This document shows positions 1-12,829 of a DNA stretch of 64,000 bases, piece by piece. Position 1 is the first letter of the stretch. Every line of letters starts with the position of its first letter. The notes beneath the pieces are model-generated. The model saw nothing but the letters and a program-made list of their open reading frames with translations. It had not been told where the DNA came from and made no database searches. Source of the stretch: Ophiosphaerella korrae (taxonomy: Eukaryota > Ascomycota > Dothideomycetes > Pleosporales > Phaeosphaeriaceae); assembly GCA_028456385.1 (NCBI GenBank), contig JALNQF010000072.1:1-64000 (forward strand), given 5' to 3'. A program made the position numbers and the translations under genes.

Positions 1-76
<76 letters not shown>
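1..76. repeat. (TAC)n microsatellite
   Basis: About 25 uninterrupted TAC triplets start at the first base and probably continue outside the window. Shorter TAC runs recur nearby (about 620-645). It is not a fungal telomere repeat (TTAGGG). Confidence 0.95.
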
Positions 77-77
<1 letters not shown>

Positions 78-827
78 TAACTACTACTTCTAAAAAAAAA
101 GTATACTAAAAAATCTCTAGTACTAAAGATACCTTTACTTCTACTTTTACTTTTTTTTTTAAAAGTAAATATAAGTACTTATTATAAAGAGCTTTATTTT
201 TACTATACTTATAGTATATTAGTAAGCTACTCTAATAAAAGTAACTATAACTTTTTTAAAATAGAAGTTTAGTATTATATATAATATACTACTAGTAGCT
301 ATAGCTATATTCTTATATAAGTTAATTTAAAAAGCTATTTTAGCTCTTTAATTTACTACTTTAAGAGCTACTCTAGCTCTTTTTCTAATATTAGTTAACT
401 AATTTATATTATAGCTCTAAAATTACTTACTATACTACTATTACTTTTATTACTACTTAGGCTTATAAAGCTCTAAAGAAAAAGCTTAAAGCTTTTATAA
501 AACTTTTTATATACTACTTAGTAAAGTTATAAAAAAGACTTTAAGTTTTTAGACTTTTTTACTACTTTTACTTTTACTTCTACTTTAGCGTATACTTATA
601 CTTACGCCTATATATATACTTACTACTACTACTACTACTACTTTTACTTCTACTTATAATCTTACTACTACTATACTTACTAAGGCTACTTTTATAATAA
701 AAGTAGTTACTACTCTACTAGCTAGTAATACTTAAGCTAAATAAGATTTTATATATTATTTATATATAAAATTACTTTTTAAAGTTTATTAATTTTATAT
801 TTTAAATAAATACTTTATTTTAAGCTT

Positions 828-1230
828 AGCTATAATAGGGTTACCTATTATTAACTATAAGTAGCTACCTAGGGGAGAGGTATAGTAAATTAAAAGTTAA
901 TAACTAAAGTATATATTATAATTAAACAATAGACTATAAATAGTAGAATAATTCCTAATAGGTAATATTAAGGTACTATTACTTTAAGTTAGAGATTAGT
1001 TTACTAATACTATTCTAATAATATATCTTACTACTAACTATATACTTTTACTAATCTATTATATATACTTATAGATTACTCTAATCTATTATACGTGCCT
1101 ATAGATTACTTTATATTACGTGTCTAAGTTATAGTTTGTTTATTAATCTATATTATTACTTTACGTATTCTATACTTTATTAGTACTAGAGTTAGGACTA
1201 ATTAGTTTTATCTTAATTTCTCTTATTATA
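828..1230 (-). repeat. 3' LTR of the inverted family B gypsy copy
   Basis: This sequence aligns by eye with 4347-4711 in the same orientation and with the reverse complement of 25,083-25,551. It contains a perfect-length 30-bp tandem duplication (1051-1080 and 1081-1110) absent from the 4.3 kb copy. The left boundary is uncertain because the terminal TG has been mutated. Confidence 0.55.
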
Positions 1231-4200
1231 CCTATAATACTATTTCTCTCTTTAGGTAAGTTTTTATTTAGCTACCTTAGGGCTAAAGTTATTAATCTAG
1301 TTTCTTTATTAATATTAAGTTCTTTATCTACTGTTTTAATACCTACTAAGTCTATCTTTTATTATCTTTAATTAGTAGATTATATATTACTTTATAGTAT
1401 TATAATATTCTTTTATTTTTTTTATAAGTTTTTTACTCTTTTTATAGTTTATCTTTCTTTAAAGTATAATAAAGCTTATAAAGTATATATTTATACCAAT
1501 ACTTATTTATCTTATAACTTATTTAGTATATTACTAGTAGAATATAAGTTAAAGATACTAATTTACGTATCTATACTTATATATAATAGGGAGAGCTATT
1601 AACTATACTTAAGAAAAACTATTATTATAGATTGTAGAGGCTAAAAAAGAATATAATTAGATTCTAAGTATATAGATAAAAAATTATACTTATTTAGTTT
1701 ATATTTATAAGAAAATAGCTTTAAATAATAAAAAGTCTATTATATAGTCTACTTTCTTAGAATCTAAGTTAGACTTTAAGGCTACTATAGAAGCTACTCT
1801 AGTTCCTACTATATTAGGCGCGTCTAGCGCCTCTCTACTTATTACTAGTAGTATAGGTCTTTTCTATTTACTATAAGGTAGCTTAGAGAATTTTAATTTT
1901 AGAACTCCTCTAATTTCTTAAAGTAATTAAGATTATCTTCTAGTTCTTATATATTTTCTTATAGTTATCCTTTTTTATCTATACTTATCTATTTTACTAG
2001 ATAGTAATTTTTTCTATTATAGAATTAGTTTTATAAAATCTTTTTAACTTTTTAGTCTTTTTATTCTCTATAAGTATCTACATTATATACTAGTAGTTTT
2101 ACTTCTTATAGTACTTTTTCTAGTAGTACTACGTAGAATATTAGGTATATCCTTATCTTGTCTAGTAGCTTTAATTTAAATATAACTAGTATAACTTTCT
2201 TCTTTATCTTATATAGTCTAATCTTTACGTAATCTAGTTTTAAATTTAATTATTTACTTTTAATATTTTTTTATACTAACTATACTTTTTCTTTCTCTTT
2301 AAATTAGAGTTCTTTTTAGTATTTTTTATTATAATACTTTACTATTTACTCTAAAAAGAATTCTACGTCCTATTATAGTTAATTATATATTTCTTTTAAT
2401 CTATAAGTAAAATTATCTTTTCTTAGAGACTAAGATACTTTAAATCTTAATATTTAGTATATATTAAGATTAAATCTATAGTTTATAAAAAAAGGTAATA
2501 CTTTTATTACTATATTCTTTATACTATTATATACTAGCTATACTATAAGTAGTAACTTTACTTAGTTGTTCTAGTTATAGTTAAAGTAGTATATTAAGTA
2601 TTACTCTACAATTTAATTTATCTATTCTAATTATCTATTATTCTATAGATAGTATGCTAATAATATTATATATTTAATTACTAATAATACTATTATTATT
2701 CTCTATAGTTTTAATATAAATCTTATATTCTTATCTATAATAATCTTATCTAGAATACTATACTAACTAATTATAGTCTTTAGGATCTAATATATAGTAA
2801 CTTCTCTCTTACTTTTCTTTTTATATAGTCTAAAGTACAAGTATTTTATAAGCTTATCTACTATTATTAGGATTCTATTATATTTAACTACTAATATTAG
2901 GTTTTTTAACTTAAGTAACTTTATAATAAAGTCTATTGTAATAACTCTCTAGAGCTATTCTAGTACTTTAACTAGTTATAATATTCTATATAGTATATAT
3001 CTATTATACTTATTTTTATTGTATTTTATATAATCTTGTAATACTATAGTTACTAGTTATCTTACTTTTAGAATATAGTAATCTTATAGAAGTCTATCTA
3101 ATATTTTATTAATACTCTAGTATCTATATACTAGTAGTTTATAGAATTAACTTCTAAATTTCCTTTATATTTTACTTTAGATATATATTTATCTATAAGC
3201 TTTTATAAGTCTTTCTTAAATTTAAAATTTTTCTATTTCTTTAGAAGCTTTTTATATTCTTAAATCTATTTATCTAGCTTACTACTCTTTCTCTTAAGTA
3301 TTATAGCTATTCTAGGTATATTTAGAACTAAATATCTATTCTTATTCTTAACTAAGACTATACTTGTAGTTTTTACTTCTTCTTTTAAAACTAGTCTTCT
3401 ACTTAAATCGTTTATAAATAAATTATCTTTACCTTTAGTATACTTTTTATTATAGAATAAGTATAGCTCTTTATTTAAGACTATAAAACTAGCTTATTTA
3501 AGTATTCTTAAAAGCTCTTTATACTAAAAGAGTAGTAAGTCTTTAAAGTTATATAGTACTTAATTAAGTTTAATATACTTACTAGCTACTTTAAACTTAT
3601 CTAAAAGCTTTTATATAACTAATAGTTTATAATCTTAATATATATATAAGAAAGCTCTAATAATATTATACTAAACTACTTCTAAGTTAAACTTAGTTAT
3701 AATTACTATTATAATTTAAAATAAGTGCACTACTAATATAGTTGTAAAAGTTAATTATATTAAATTAATTATTTAGAAGTCTTTATATACTATAATATAA
3801 GCTTTATACTAAAGAAAGTAACTATCTTAGTTAAGTTTATATTTAAAAACTTACTTTAGAAGTAGTAGCTAATTACTTAATTATAAGCGCTCTATCTCTT
3901 CTTAAGTACTAGCTACTAGTAGTATATTAATCTCTTTCTAAGCTATTTATTTAAAGAGCTACTAAGATAAGTCTACTCTATTTACTTTACTTAGGTTTAT
4001 ATAATAGTATGTAAGCGCTTAAGCTTTTAGTAATATTATTTAGCTTTTTATTTTAGAGTCTTTAGCTTAATTATATTAGTACTAGCTATTACTAGTGTAG
4101 ATACTACTAATATAATTTAACTATATTGTTTAGAACTATATAAGATATAGCTACTTAATAAAATATAGTATCTACTTTATTTAGAGTTATAGAAGTTATA

Positions 4201-4346
4201 AGTACTTAATAAGAAGTAGTTTAATAAGTTAAACTCTTATCTATTAGTTACTCTAAGGCGCTTACTTCTCTAGTTAATTATAATTCTTAAGAGCTTTTAA
4301 ATACTTTACTATATTAATTTCTATAATTAATATATAATAGGTCTCT

Positions 4347-4711
4347 TGTTATCGACTTTAGTAACCCTTTAGAGTATTAGGAGATTAAGAGGTAATAATA
4401 ATAGTTTGTATTGTAATCTATAATAGGCTATAAACAATAGGGGATATTTTGCAACTATCTTAGTATTGTCGCTCGTAGTTAATAATTGAATTGCTAATAC
4501 TATCCTAATAATGCGCATTACTGTTAACTATATACTTATACCTTCTTAGCGGCTTCGTAACTTCGTGTTCGCTAAGATCGCGAATTTACAAATTTATTAC
4601 GTGTCCTTATTATAGTTAGTTTCCTAATTAAGTTCGTTTCCCTATAGGTTATATACGTTGTTATCTTCTATAGTAGGGCTAATTAGCTCTGTCTAATTTT
4701 CCCTTGTTACA
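4347..4711 (-). repeat. 5' LTR of the inverted family B gypsy copy (least mutated)
   Basis: This 365-bp sequence begins with tgttatcgac and ends with cttgttaca, so its ends are TG and CA on either strand. It keeps more CpG and TpG than its two relatives, so it is the least RIP-mutated LTR of the family and the best reference for it. Both other copies (828-1230 and the reverse complement at 25,083-25,551) differ mostly by C-to-T and G-to-A changes. Confidence 0.65.
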
Positions 4712-6560
4712 GTCGTAATATAATATTTATACCTATATTCTAAAATCTTCTAAGTTTAAGTATTTACTCTAGAGTTTAAAAGCTACTAAGCTTAAATTAT
4801 TCTATATAGATTCTATATAGTTTACTAGCTAAGCTTACTACTTATATAAGATTTACTTCTTATTTTACTAAGATAGCTAGCTAGCTAGTATAGCTTTTGT
4901 ATTATATAAGGCTATACTCTTTAGATTATACTCTAGGTACTTACTTTATTAGTTACTTTCTACGATTTAAGCTACTTTATATAGCTAATTATATATATTA
5001 TCTTAGGTTTCTTTTATATTATATACTATGTTTTTATATAATTTATTAATAAGTTTTTAAAACTTTAGCTTTAAAAGCTTTTATAAAGCTTTACTCCTTT
5101 TATTTTAAAAGTGCTACTTATTAAATATAATATTATATATTATAATTTACTAATCTAATTCTAGGACTTATATCCTATATATATTAGATACTTTATATCC
5201 TACTAGATATTTAATATAGCCCTAAGTATTAGGCTTTAGTTACACTAGTAAGGTTTTTTTATATTAAATTCTTTTAATATATAGTTTAATATAGTATAAA
5301 TAATAATAAGAGTATAAGATATTAAATTGTTTTATTTTTTAAATCCTTTCACGTAGTGTTTTAAATTAAAGTTATTATCTAATTAGAATAAAGTTATAGC
5401 TAAAAAGTCTATATTATTACTAGATTACTACTTCTCTAACATAATAGAGAATTTATTAGTATTTTTATTTAAGATATATTTTAATTTATTAACTTCTAAT
5501 TTATAAAAAGTATCTAACTCTTTTCTTATAGTTACTATACTTATAGTAAGTATATTGTCTTTTAAATCTTTTACTAGATTCTTAAAACTACTACGTTCTA
5601 CTATACTAAAAATAAAGTTAATATTTAATATAAAAAATAGTAAATTACTTTTATACTCCTAGTTATAAAAAAATATCAAACTAGGTCTCTTTTCATTATA
5701 CTATTTTTTATATTATTAGTTTTTAAACTACTACTTTTAATATTAGAACTTTCTTATAAATTAGAATCTTTATCTATATTAGTATTATTAACTAAATAAA
5801 AATGTATTGTTATAAAATAAATATTTAAATTACTTATATTAAAAGGCCACTTTATAATACTATTATAATTACAAGAACTATAAGTATCTTAAAATAGTTA
5901 ATCTTCTCCTATCTTATAAGTTAAATTTTTAAAATAAACATTTTAGTTCTAAAAATAAGAGCTGAATAAGTTAATAAAAGTAGTTTTAAAGTACAAGATA
6001 ATAAATCCCCTCTAGTAAAAACTACTCGAGAAGATAGTTTTTAATAAACTATTTATATAATTTAATATAATATATATACTAAATTAGTAGTTAGCTATAT
6101 AACTTATTTAAACTTAATAGCTACTTGCTATACTTCTAAGTAGTTGTAAATTTAAACAATTCTCTATTTAAATTAAGTATATCAGTACTATAAAAGTAGT
6201 TAGTAATAATATAACTATTATATATATTTATATATATATATAAACTTACTAATCTTTTTTTAACTATTATTATAAGTTAGTAATAGAACTTTTTACGTTA
6301 ATAAATAGAGTTACAAGTAAATAAAAGTAGAAATAATATATAACTAAGTAAAGATAAGACAAGTAAAAGCAAGTAGTAGTAATACTAACTAATAGTACTA
6401 CTAAGATAAAAGAGTAGAGTTTAGTAAAGATAGAAATTAAGAGGAAAGCTAGAGTCTTATAAGTATAAAGTTTAAACTAAGTACTAAATATTAAATATTA
6501 TCTTTTATACCTACTCTAGTAACTATAACTACTATATTACTTAATATTTAGTAGTAATAA

Positions 6561-6830
6561 TAGTTAGTATTTAGTAGTTATAGTTACTATAACTTTAAAG
6601 TAATTTATATTTAGTAGTTAATATTCGGTAGTTATAATAGTTAGTATTTAGTAGTTCTAGTTACTATAACTTTAAAGTAGTTTGTATTTAGTAGTTAATA
6701 TTTAGTAGTTATAATAGTTAGTATTTAGTAGTTATAGTTACTATAATTATTATAGTATTAGTATTTAGTTGTTATAACTATAATAACTAGTATAGTAGTT
6801 AATATTTAGTAGTTATAGTTAATAGATAAA
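6561..6830. repeat. 77-bp tandem repeat, about 3.5 copies
   Basis: Units start at 6561, 6638 and 6715, exactly 77 bp apart. The first two are nearly identical and the third decays. Each unit is built from shorter alternations of tttagtagtta and tagttactataa. Because 77 is not a multiple of three, a coding repeat is unlikely. Confidence 0.8.
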
Positions 6831-8428
6831 GTCTAAAGAAAATAGTTAGAGTTTATAGATATAAGTACTATACTAAATCCTTCTTTTTAGTCTTTATAAG
6901 ATTTTGTAATTTAATCTTTATACTACTATTAGGTACTCTCCTTATAGTTTATCTATCTCTACTTAAATATTAGTATCTTTTATCTTATCTTTACTTTTTT
7001 CTTCTTTATACTAATTATTTACTATAGTTAAAGAGAAAACTAAAAACTTACAAAAGTAGACTCTACTATAAAGGGTATTATTAATAATTATTAAAAGTTT
7101 AAAGGTTAGTAACTATCTCTGTTTATATTTATATAAGAAAAGTTAACTAATTATTCTTAGACTCGAATTCTACTTATATAGTAAATTACTTAAATACTAT
7201 AAAGAGTAGTATACTAGCTTAGTAGACTTAGCTCTTATAATATAGATAGATATAAAGATACTTTAAATAAGTTTTCTTATTTAAATTTAATACTACTAAA
7301 TTACTAACTCTATTTTATACTATTTACGTAAAGTAGAAATAGGTATAGAATATCTATTACTTCTAGATAGTAATAAAATAGATAGTTGTTTATCTACTAG
7401 TCTAGAAAGTATTAATAAGTACTTTATTAAAACTAGTATTCTATTTAAAGACTATAGTAAATAAGTAAAAAATCTACTATATTACTAGTAGACTAAATCT
7501 CTATCTAAGAATTGTCTAGACACTCTCTATATTAGCTAATTATAAGTTAAAATCTTATTCTACTAATAGAAATAGTATTACCTATTTTATAAACGCTACT
7601 ATTTAAAAAAGTATAAATAAAAGGCTAGCTACTTATAGTAAGAGCTATATAGATTAATCTTTAAAATTAGATCTTAAAATATACTATTACTAATATTTAA
7701 TACTTAAAGCTTTATAAGAAATAATATTAAAATAATATAAAAGAGATAAATATAAGTAAACTAAAAAAAAGAGTTTAGTACTATTATAAGACTTACTCTA
7801 TAAAATTAATATATTAAGAAATAAAAATCTTAACTAAAGATAGCTTAGGCTATATAGAATCTATTTAGTAAGATAAGAAAAAGGAACTTATAAGCTTAAA
7901 GATTTAGATAGAATAAAATTTATATATATAATACTAAGATAGAAACTAAAAGCTTTTATTTAGAAAAAGTAAGAAAATATCTATAAAGAAGACTATAGTA
8001 ATATAAAACTTTGGGATCTAAATAAATAGAATAATTAATATAAGTTTAAAGATCTACTATAGTATAATAAGAAGTTTAGATAGCTAAACTAGCTTAAACC
8101 TAAAAAGCTATAAGCTTATTAGCTAAGCATATAAGTTTAATATCTAGTAAATAAACTACTAGTATCTTAAGAGATATTAGAGTATAAACTAGTATAAACT
8201 ATTAAAATCTATACTAGAAGATTAGAAAGTAAAGAAAAGAAAGAATATATTATCTATAATATTTCTAATTTAGGCTTAAAAGAAATAGAATACTTCTAGT
8301 CTTCTAAGGATAAACTAAAGTATAAAGAAAATAATAGAGTAAACTAATATAAGACGTATTTAGAGTCTATAATAGATAAGATACTAAGTTAAGATAGTTA
8401 GTATTAAGTAGAGAAGAAAAGGTAATAG

Positions 8429-8450
8429 TTTTTTTTTTTTTTTTTTTTTT
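8429..8450. repeat. Poly(T)22 run
   Basis: Twenty-two consecutive T. On the minus strand this would be a poly(A) run. It could be the tail of a non-LTR element or a simple homopolymer; no recognisable LINE coding sequence adjoins it. Confidence 0.9.
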
Positions 8451-8695
8451 ATATTATCTTTACTTTGTCTATATTTTATTATCTTTATATCTAAAGTTTA
8501 TCTAAGTATTAAGCGTTTTAACTTTACTTATAATATTAGATTTTTACTTTATATAGTAAGTTTTACTTATTTATATATTAATATTAAGTTTTTAAAGTTT
8601 ATATAAGATTTTAAAGTTCTCACCCTATAATACTAAAAAGCTTAGAAGTAAAAGTAGTAGCTAATTAGAGCGCTAGCGCGTAGCTCTTAGCTAAT

Positions 8696-8727
8696 TAATA
8701 GATTCTAGGTATACCTAGAATCTATTA
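8696..8727. repeat. Perfect 32-bp palindrome
   Basis: The two halves are exact reverse complements around the centre at 8711/8712 (taggtatacct). Just upstream lies gcgctagcgc-type self-complementary DNA (8,670-8,682), a CpG-rich island in otherwise CpG-poor sequence. It could form a hairpin or cruciform. Function is unknown. Confidence 0.9.
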
Positions 8728-11700
8728 GCTTTCTTTAATATACGCTTCTAAATTAAGTAGTATATAAGTAAAGCTAGAGTATTATAACTTAAATAAAAAC
8801 TTACAAATAGAAAGTATAAAGTAAATACATACTCAACGTATTAAAGCTTAGGCCTTATATATAAAATAGTTTAAACTCTAAGATTATCTTTATATTCTTT
8901 ATTAACTAGCTTATTATTACTACTACTTTCTTAATTAACTTCTAAAAGATAAGTATTAACTTAGTTACTTTCTAAACTCTTTACTAAAATTTCGCGCCTA
9001 ATACTAGTAATTAAGCCTAGGTAAAGTAATAAAACTCTTAAATAAAGACTAAGCTAAAGCGTTTTATAAATACTTGTAATACTAGGTTATATAACAGTAC
9101 TATATAGTACTTTATTAATATAGTTAGTAAGAGAAGTAGTAGCTATAAAGTACTACTCGAAGTTTATAAGCTATAATAATATTATAATACTTTAGTAAAA
9201 TTAATTAATTAAGTTTAGAAAATAGATAGTATACTTTTTGAAGTAGATACTAGTAGAATATAATTTTATAGTAGATAAGTTTATAGATTTAGTTAGCGCT
9301 TTATATAATATATATATAAATCTTATTATTATATCTAGCTTTTTTTCTTTATACTTAGCTATCTAATATAGTAATATAGTAAAGTATAATAATTTAAAGC
9401 TACTTACCTACTTATTAAGATAGTAATAGTAGTATAATTAATGTAGAAAGGAGAATTTAAATACAATTTAAGTTTATCTAAGTTAATTATAAGTAAATCT
9501 TAAATAGCTTTTTTTTTACTATATAGAATAAAATCTATACTAATATTTAATAGGGTAATTAGTATTACATAGTACTTATATTACGTATCTATTAGATAAA
9601 TAGTACTATTCCTTAATAATAAGATTTATAAGCGTATTATAATAAAAGTAAGAAAGAATAATATATTTCTAAATACTACTAATTAGCGTAATATAAGACT
9701 AGATGTTAATAATATAATATAAAAACTAGATCTTAGAATTAAAAAGAACGCGCTAAAAAACTAAGATACAATCTAAGCTATAGTAAGCCTTAATATTTTA
9801 GACTTTTATATAATATATAAGAGTATAAAGGTATAAGTAGTAAATAAAGGAGATAATAGACTAAAGACGTTCTTTAAGAATATAATAAACTAGTAAAGTA
9901 ATTAAGTTATTAGACTAAATAATAAAAAAATAGTTATAGTAATCCTTTAATTATTTTTATATTAGTATATACTCTACTATTATAATAAATATAAAGTACT
10001 TATCTATTATCTACTTAGCTTTCTATACGTAAGTAGCTCTTTCTAAAATAGAAGAAGAATAAGTCTAATAATAAGTATAGTTAAAGCTTCTAGTACGTTA
10101 TTACTAGTAGTTAATTTAAGTTATAAAGAGTAAAAGATTAAGTCTAGAAGAAAAATAAAAGATTAGAAGACGTTTATAACTATTATATTACTAAGTAGAA
10201 GAAGAGATACTAAGATAGAGCTAATATCTTAAAGCTAAAGCTTCCTAAGCTCTCCTTTATTATTAGTAAGATTAATAGTAAACTTACATAAAGATAAGTA
10301 TATATATAATTAGAGGAAATAAAATATAATTAATATAAAGAATAAGATAAAGCTTATTATAACTCTTATTAATAGCTATAATCTAAAGGGTCTAAACTCT
10401 CTACTATACTTAAGAGACTTACTCTATAATAATAACTTACCTAAAGTCTAAGCTATAAGAGAAGAATTAGTAGTACTACTAAAAGAAGCTAATAAAGAGA
10501 CTAATATTTAAGAAATAATTAAAGATACTAAGATTCTAGTATTTAATTATATTATAGTAGAAGAAAAGAAAGCTTATAAAAATATTAACTAGAAGTCTAT
10601 CTTTATAAGCCTACTTACTATAGTAAGATTTAAGAAATAATCTAATACTACTTAAATTAAGATAGTAAATAAATAGTATTAAAAAGTCTTAAATAAAAGT
10701 AATAAGTATATTAATAGTTAATAGATATATAATAATTTATATTTACTAGTTATACTTTTAATACTTAGTAAACTTAGTCTTTCTAACTCGACTCTAAACT
10801 AAAAAATTACTTATAACTTTCTAACTTTAATATACTATAACGAGAATATTTAGAGATAATAGTAATTAGACTTAGTAATTTAGATTTTATTTATTAAAGC
10901 TTACTAAAGATTATATATATTAAAAGATCTTCTTTTATACTATTATTAAATAGTAACTATTAGAGTTACTATATACAAAGATAATATTACTAAATATATT
11001 AGTTTTACTAAGTATATAAAAGAATTTAAAAGGACTAGTTCTATTACTTATAAGCTTTTCTTAGAATTTAAAGAAGATAAAAAGCGTAAAGAAATTATTA
11101 ATAAATCTTATAAGATATATATACACTATAGTAGAGTTGTAGTAGAGTTAGCTAAGTTAAGCTCTAAGAGAGCCTTAGTTAGGGAGTTTAGGGGTATTTA
11201 AGCTTAATATAGGAGGAGCTAGACCTATAACTTAATAAGATAAGATATAGTAAAGTTAATAGAAGTAAGAACTTCTACTTATATCTTCTACTATTAATTA
11301 AGCCCTTAGTACGTAGTTAATTAGTCTACCTATATTAAGCTATTTATCTTCTACAATACTATATAAGAATAATTTATTAGTACTTAAATCTTAGATAGTA
11401 CTATATTATATTCTACTCTCTAATTTAATAAATAGTCTATAGTAACGCTAAGTATTAGCTTCTATATATAATACTACGTAAAACTCTTTATTTAGTTTTA
11501 TACCTATACTATATAGTGTATATAGTACTTAGATAATATATTTTCTTTTAATATATAGATCTTAATATTACGTACGCTCTCTATAGTAGTAGTAGTATTA
11601 AGATAATCTAAAGTAGTATTTTATTTAATAATAAAGATAAAGATAATTATACTAAAGTACTCTTAGGATTTTATTAGATTATAAGAGCTTAGTAGAAAGA

Positions 11701-12375
11701 GTAAGAGTAAATAGAGTAGATAGATATAATAGAATATATTTAAGCTTAGAATAATAAAATAGAATAGCTATAATAGTTTTTATTAAGATACTCTAATATT
11801 TAATAGACTAAGTAGCTTTATAGAAGTAAAGAGATCTATATCTTATATTTACTTCTTCTTTATAGCTAAACTAAAAAGATAATATAAGTCTACTATATAA
11901 TACTCTTATAGTATATTAAAGTTTAAGTTAATATAAAAATAATAGAAAAACGTAAAATAAGTAATTATAAAGAACTAATAGTAGCTTATAACTTACTTAC
12001 TTTTAATTTTTATACTTCTTCTAGGCACCTAAATATATAGAGAAGTAAGATAGCCTTTTTTAGCTAATATACTATACTACTTAGAATCTTAGATATGTAA
12101 AGTAATTATATATTAAGTTTAGTCGGATTCTCTTCTTATATAACGCGAATTAAGAGAGTAACTATTTAGAAATCTAAAGTATTTACTAGAATAGTTAGAC
12201 TAGAACTAATAAGTAAATATTTTGTAAGTAAAAGATTTATAGCCTTTAGTAATTAAAGAAAAAAAGTAATCTTATAGACCTAATAATAATACTAGTATTT
12301 TTAATTAATTATATTTTTTAACTAAAGAGAAGTATATAAAGTAAGTAAGAGTATAGTAAGACTTTAATAGATAAG

Positions 12376-12790
12376 TGTTACGATACTAAGTAGTAGGTAA
12401 GCTATTGTATCGCACGCAATTAGGCTAGGCAATACAGCGTAGTAGAACACGTAACTGTTTAGTAGTAAACGCTTTAGAATAAGCGCTCTAGAGCAAACGC
12501 TCTAGAGTAAGTACTTAGGAATAAACGCTAGATAGTAAGTATATAGGAACGTTAATAGACCTTTATAGACTATTGTGTTTAATCTCTTCTTTACCTCTTA
12601 TCCTAATAGAGTATTACGACTAATACTTTAATTAGATTCTTATCTACTTATTAATACTTATATACCTCGTAATACTCTAATAAAAGCTAACTATTAATTA
12701 AGTTAAGTAACTATCTTGTTTATTAACCTTGCCCGTCTTATAGAAGCCTACTTGCCCTTGTTACCTTTACCTAGTTCTAAGGTCTTAATA
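12376..12790 (+). repeat. 5' LTR of gypsy A
   Basis: This 415-bp sequence begins tgttacgatactaag and matches 18720-19162 over its full length. It contains a cluster of CTCTAGAG half-palindromes at 12,485-12,515. It retains more CpG and TpG than the 3' LTR. Confidence 0.88.
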
Positions 12791-12829
12791 TATTAAATAC
12801 CCTTAAGATAAGTAATACGTTAATAAATA

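Larger units (their letters stand above)
828..4711 (-). mobile_element. Inverted, internally deleted Ty3/gypsy copy (family B), RIP-degraded
   Basis: Two same-orientation LTR-like sequences (about 828-1230 and 4347-4711) bound roughly 3.1 kb. On the minus strand this interior resembles the 3' half of the family B element found on the plus strand at 19.2-25.5 kb. The chromodomain and tail match at 1,930-2,040 against 24,285-24,400, the integrase start at about 2,900-2,960 against 23,355-23,425, and the RNase H end at about 3,400-3,450 against 22,880-22,930. The interior is much shorter than that of the plus-strand copy, so gag and much of RT appear to be missing. No frame is open. The left LTR is heavily mutated and its outer end is approximate. 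Confidence 0.7.
4712..12375. other. Degraded AT-rich repeat DNA, family not recognised
   Basis: No gene or LTR pair could be recognised in these 7.7 kb. The composition and TpA bias match the flanking gypsy copies. Stretches such as 7,140-8,400 and 10,200-12,000 read as long stop-riddled frames and are probably old transposon coding DNA, but no RT, integrase or transposase motif was identified with confidence. Smaller structures inside it (a 77-bp tandem repeat, a poly(T) run and a perfect palindrome) are listed separately. Confidence 0.6.

Noticed and set aside
1..76. Telomere or centromere repeat at the window start
   Set aside because: TAC triplets are not TTAGGG-type, and no subtelomeric helicase or satellite structure is seen.
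10200..12000. LINE or copia element
   Set aside because: Stop-riddled frames look coding-derived, but no RT, integrase or endonuclease motif could be read with confidence.
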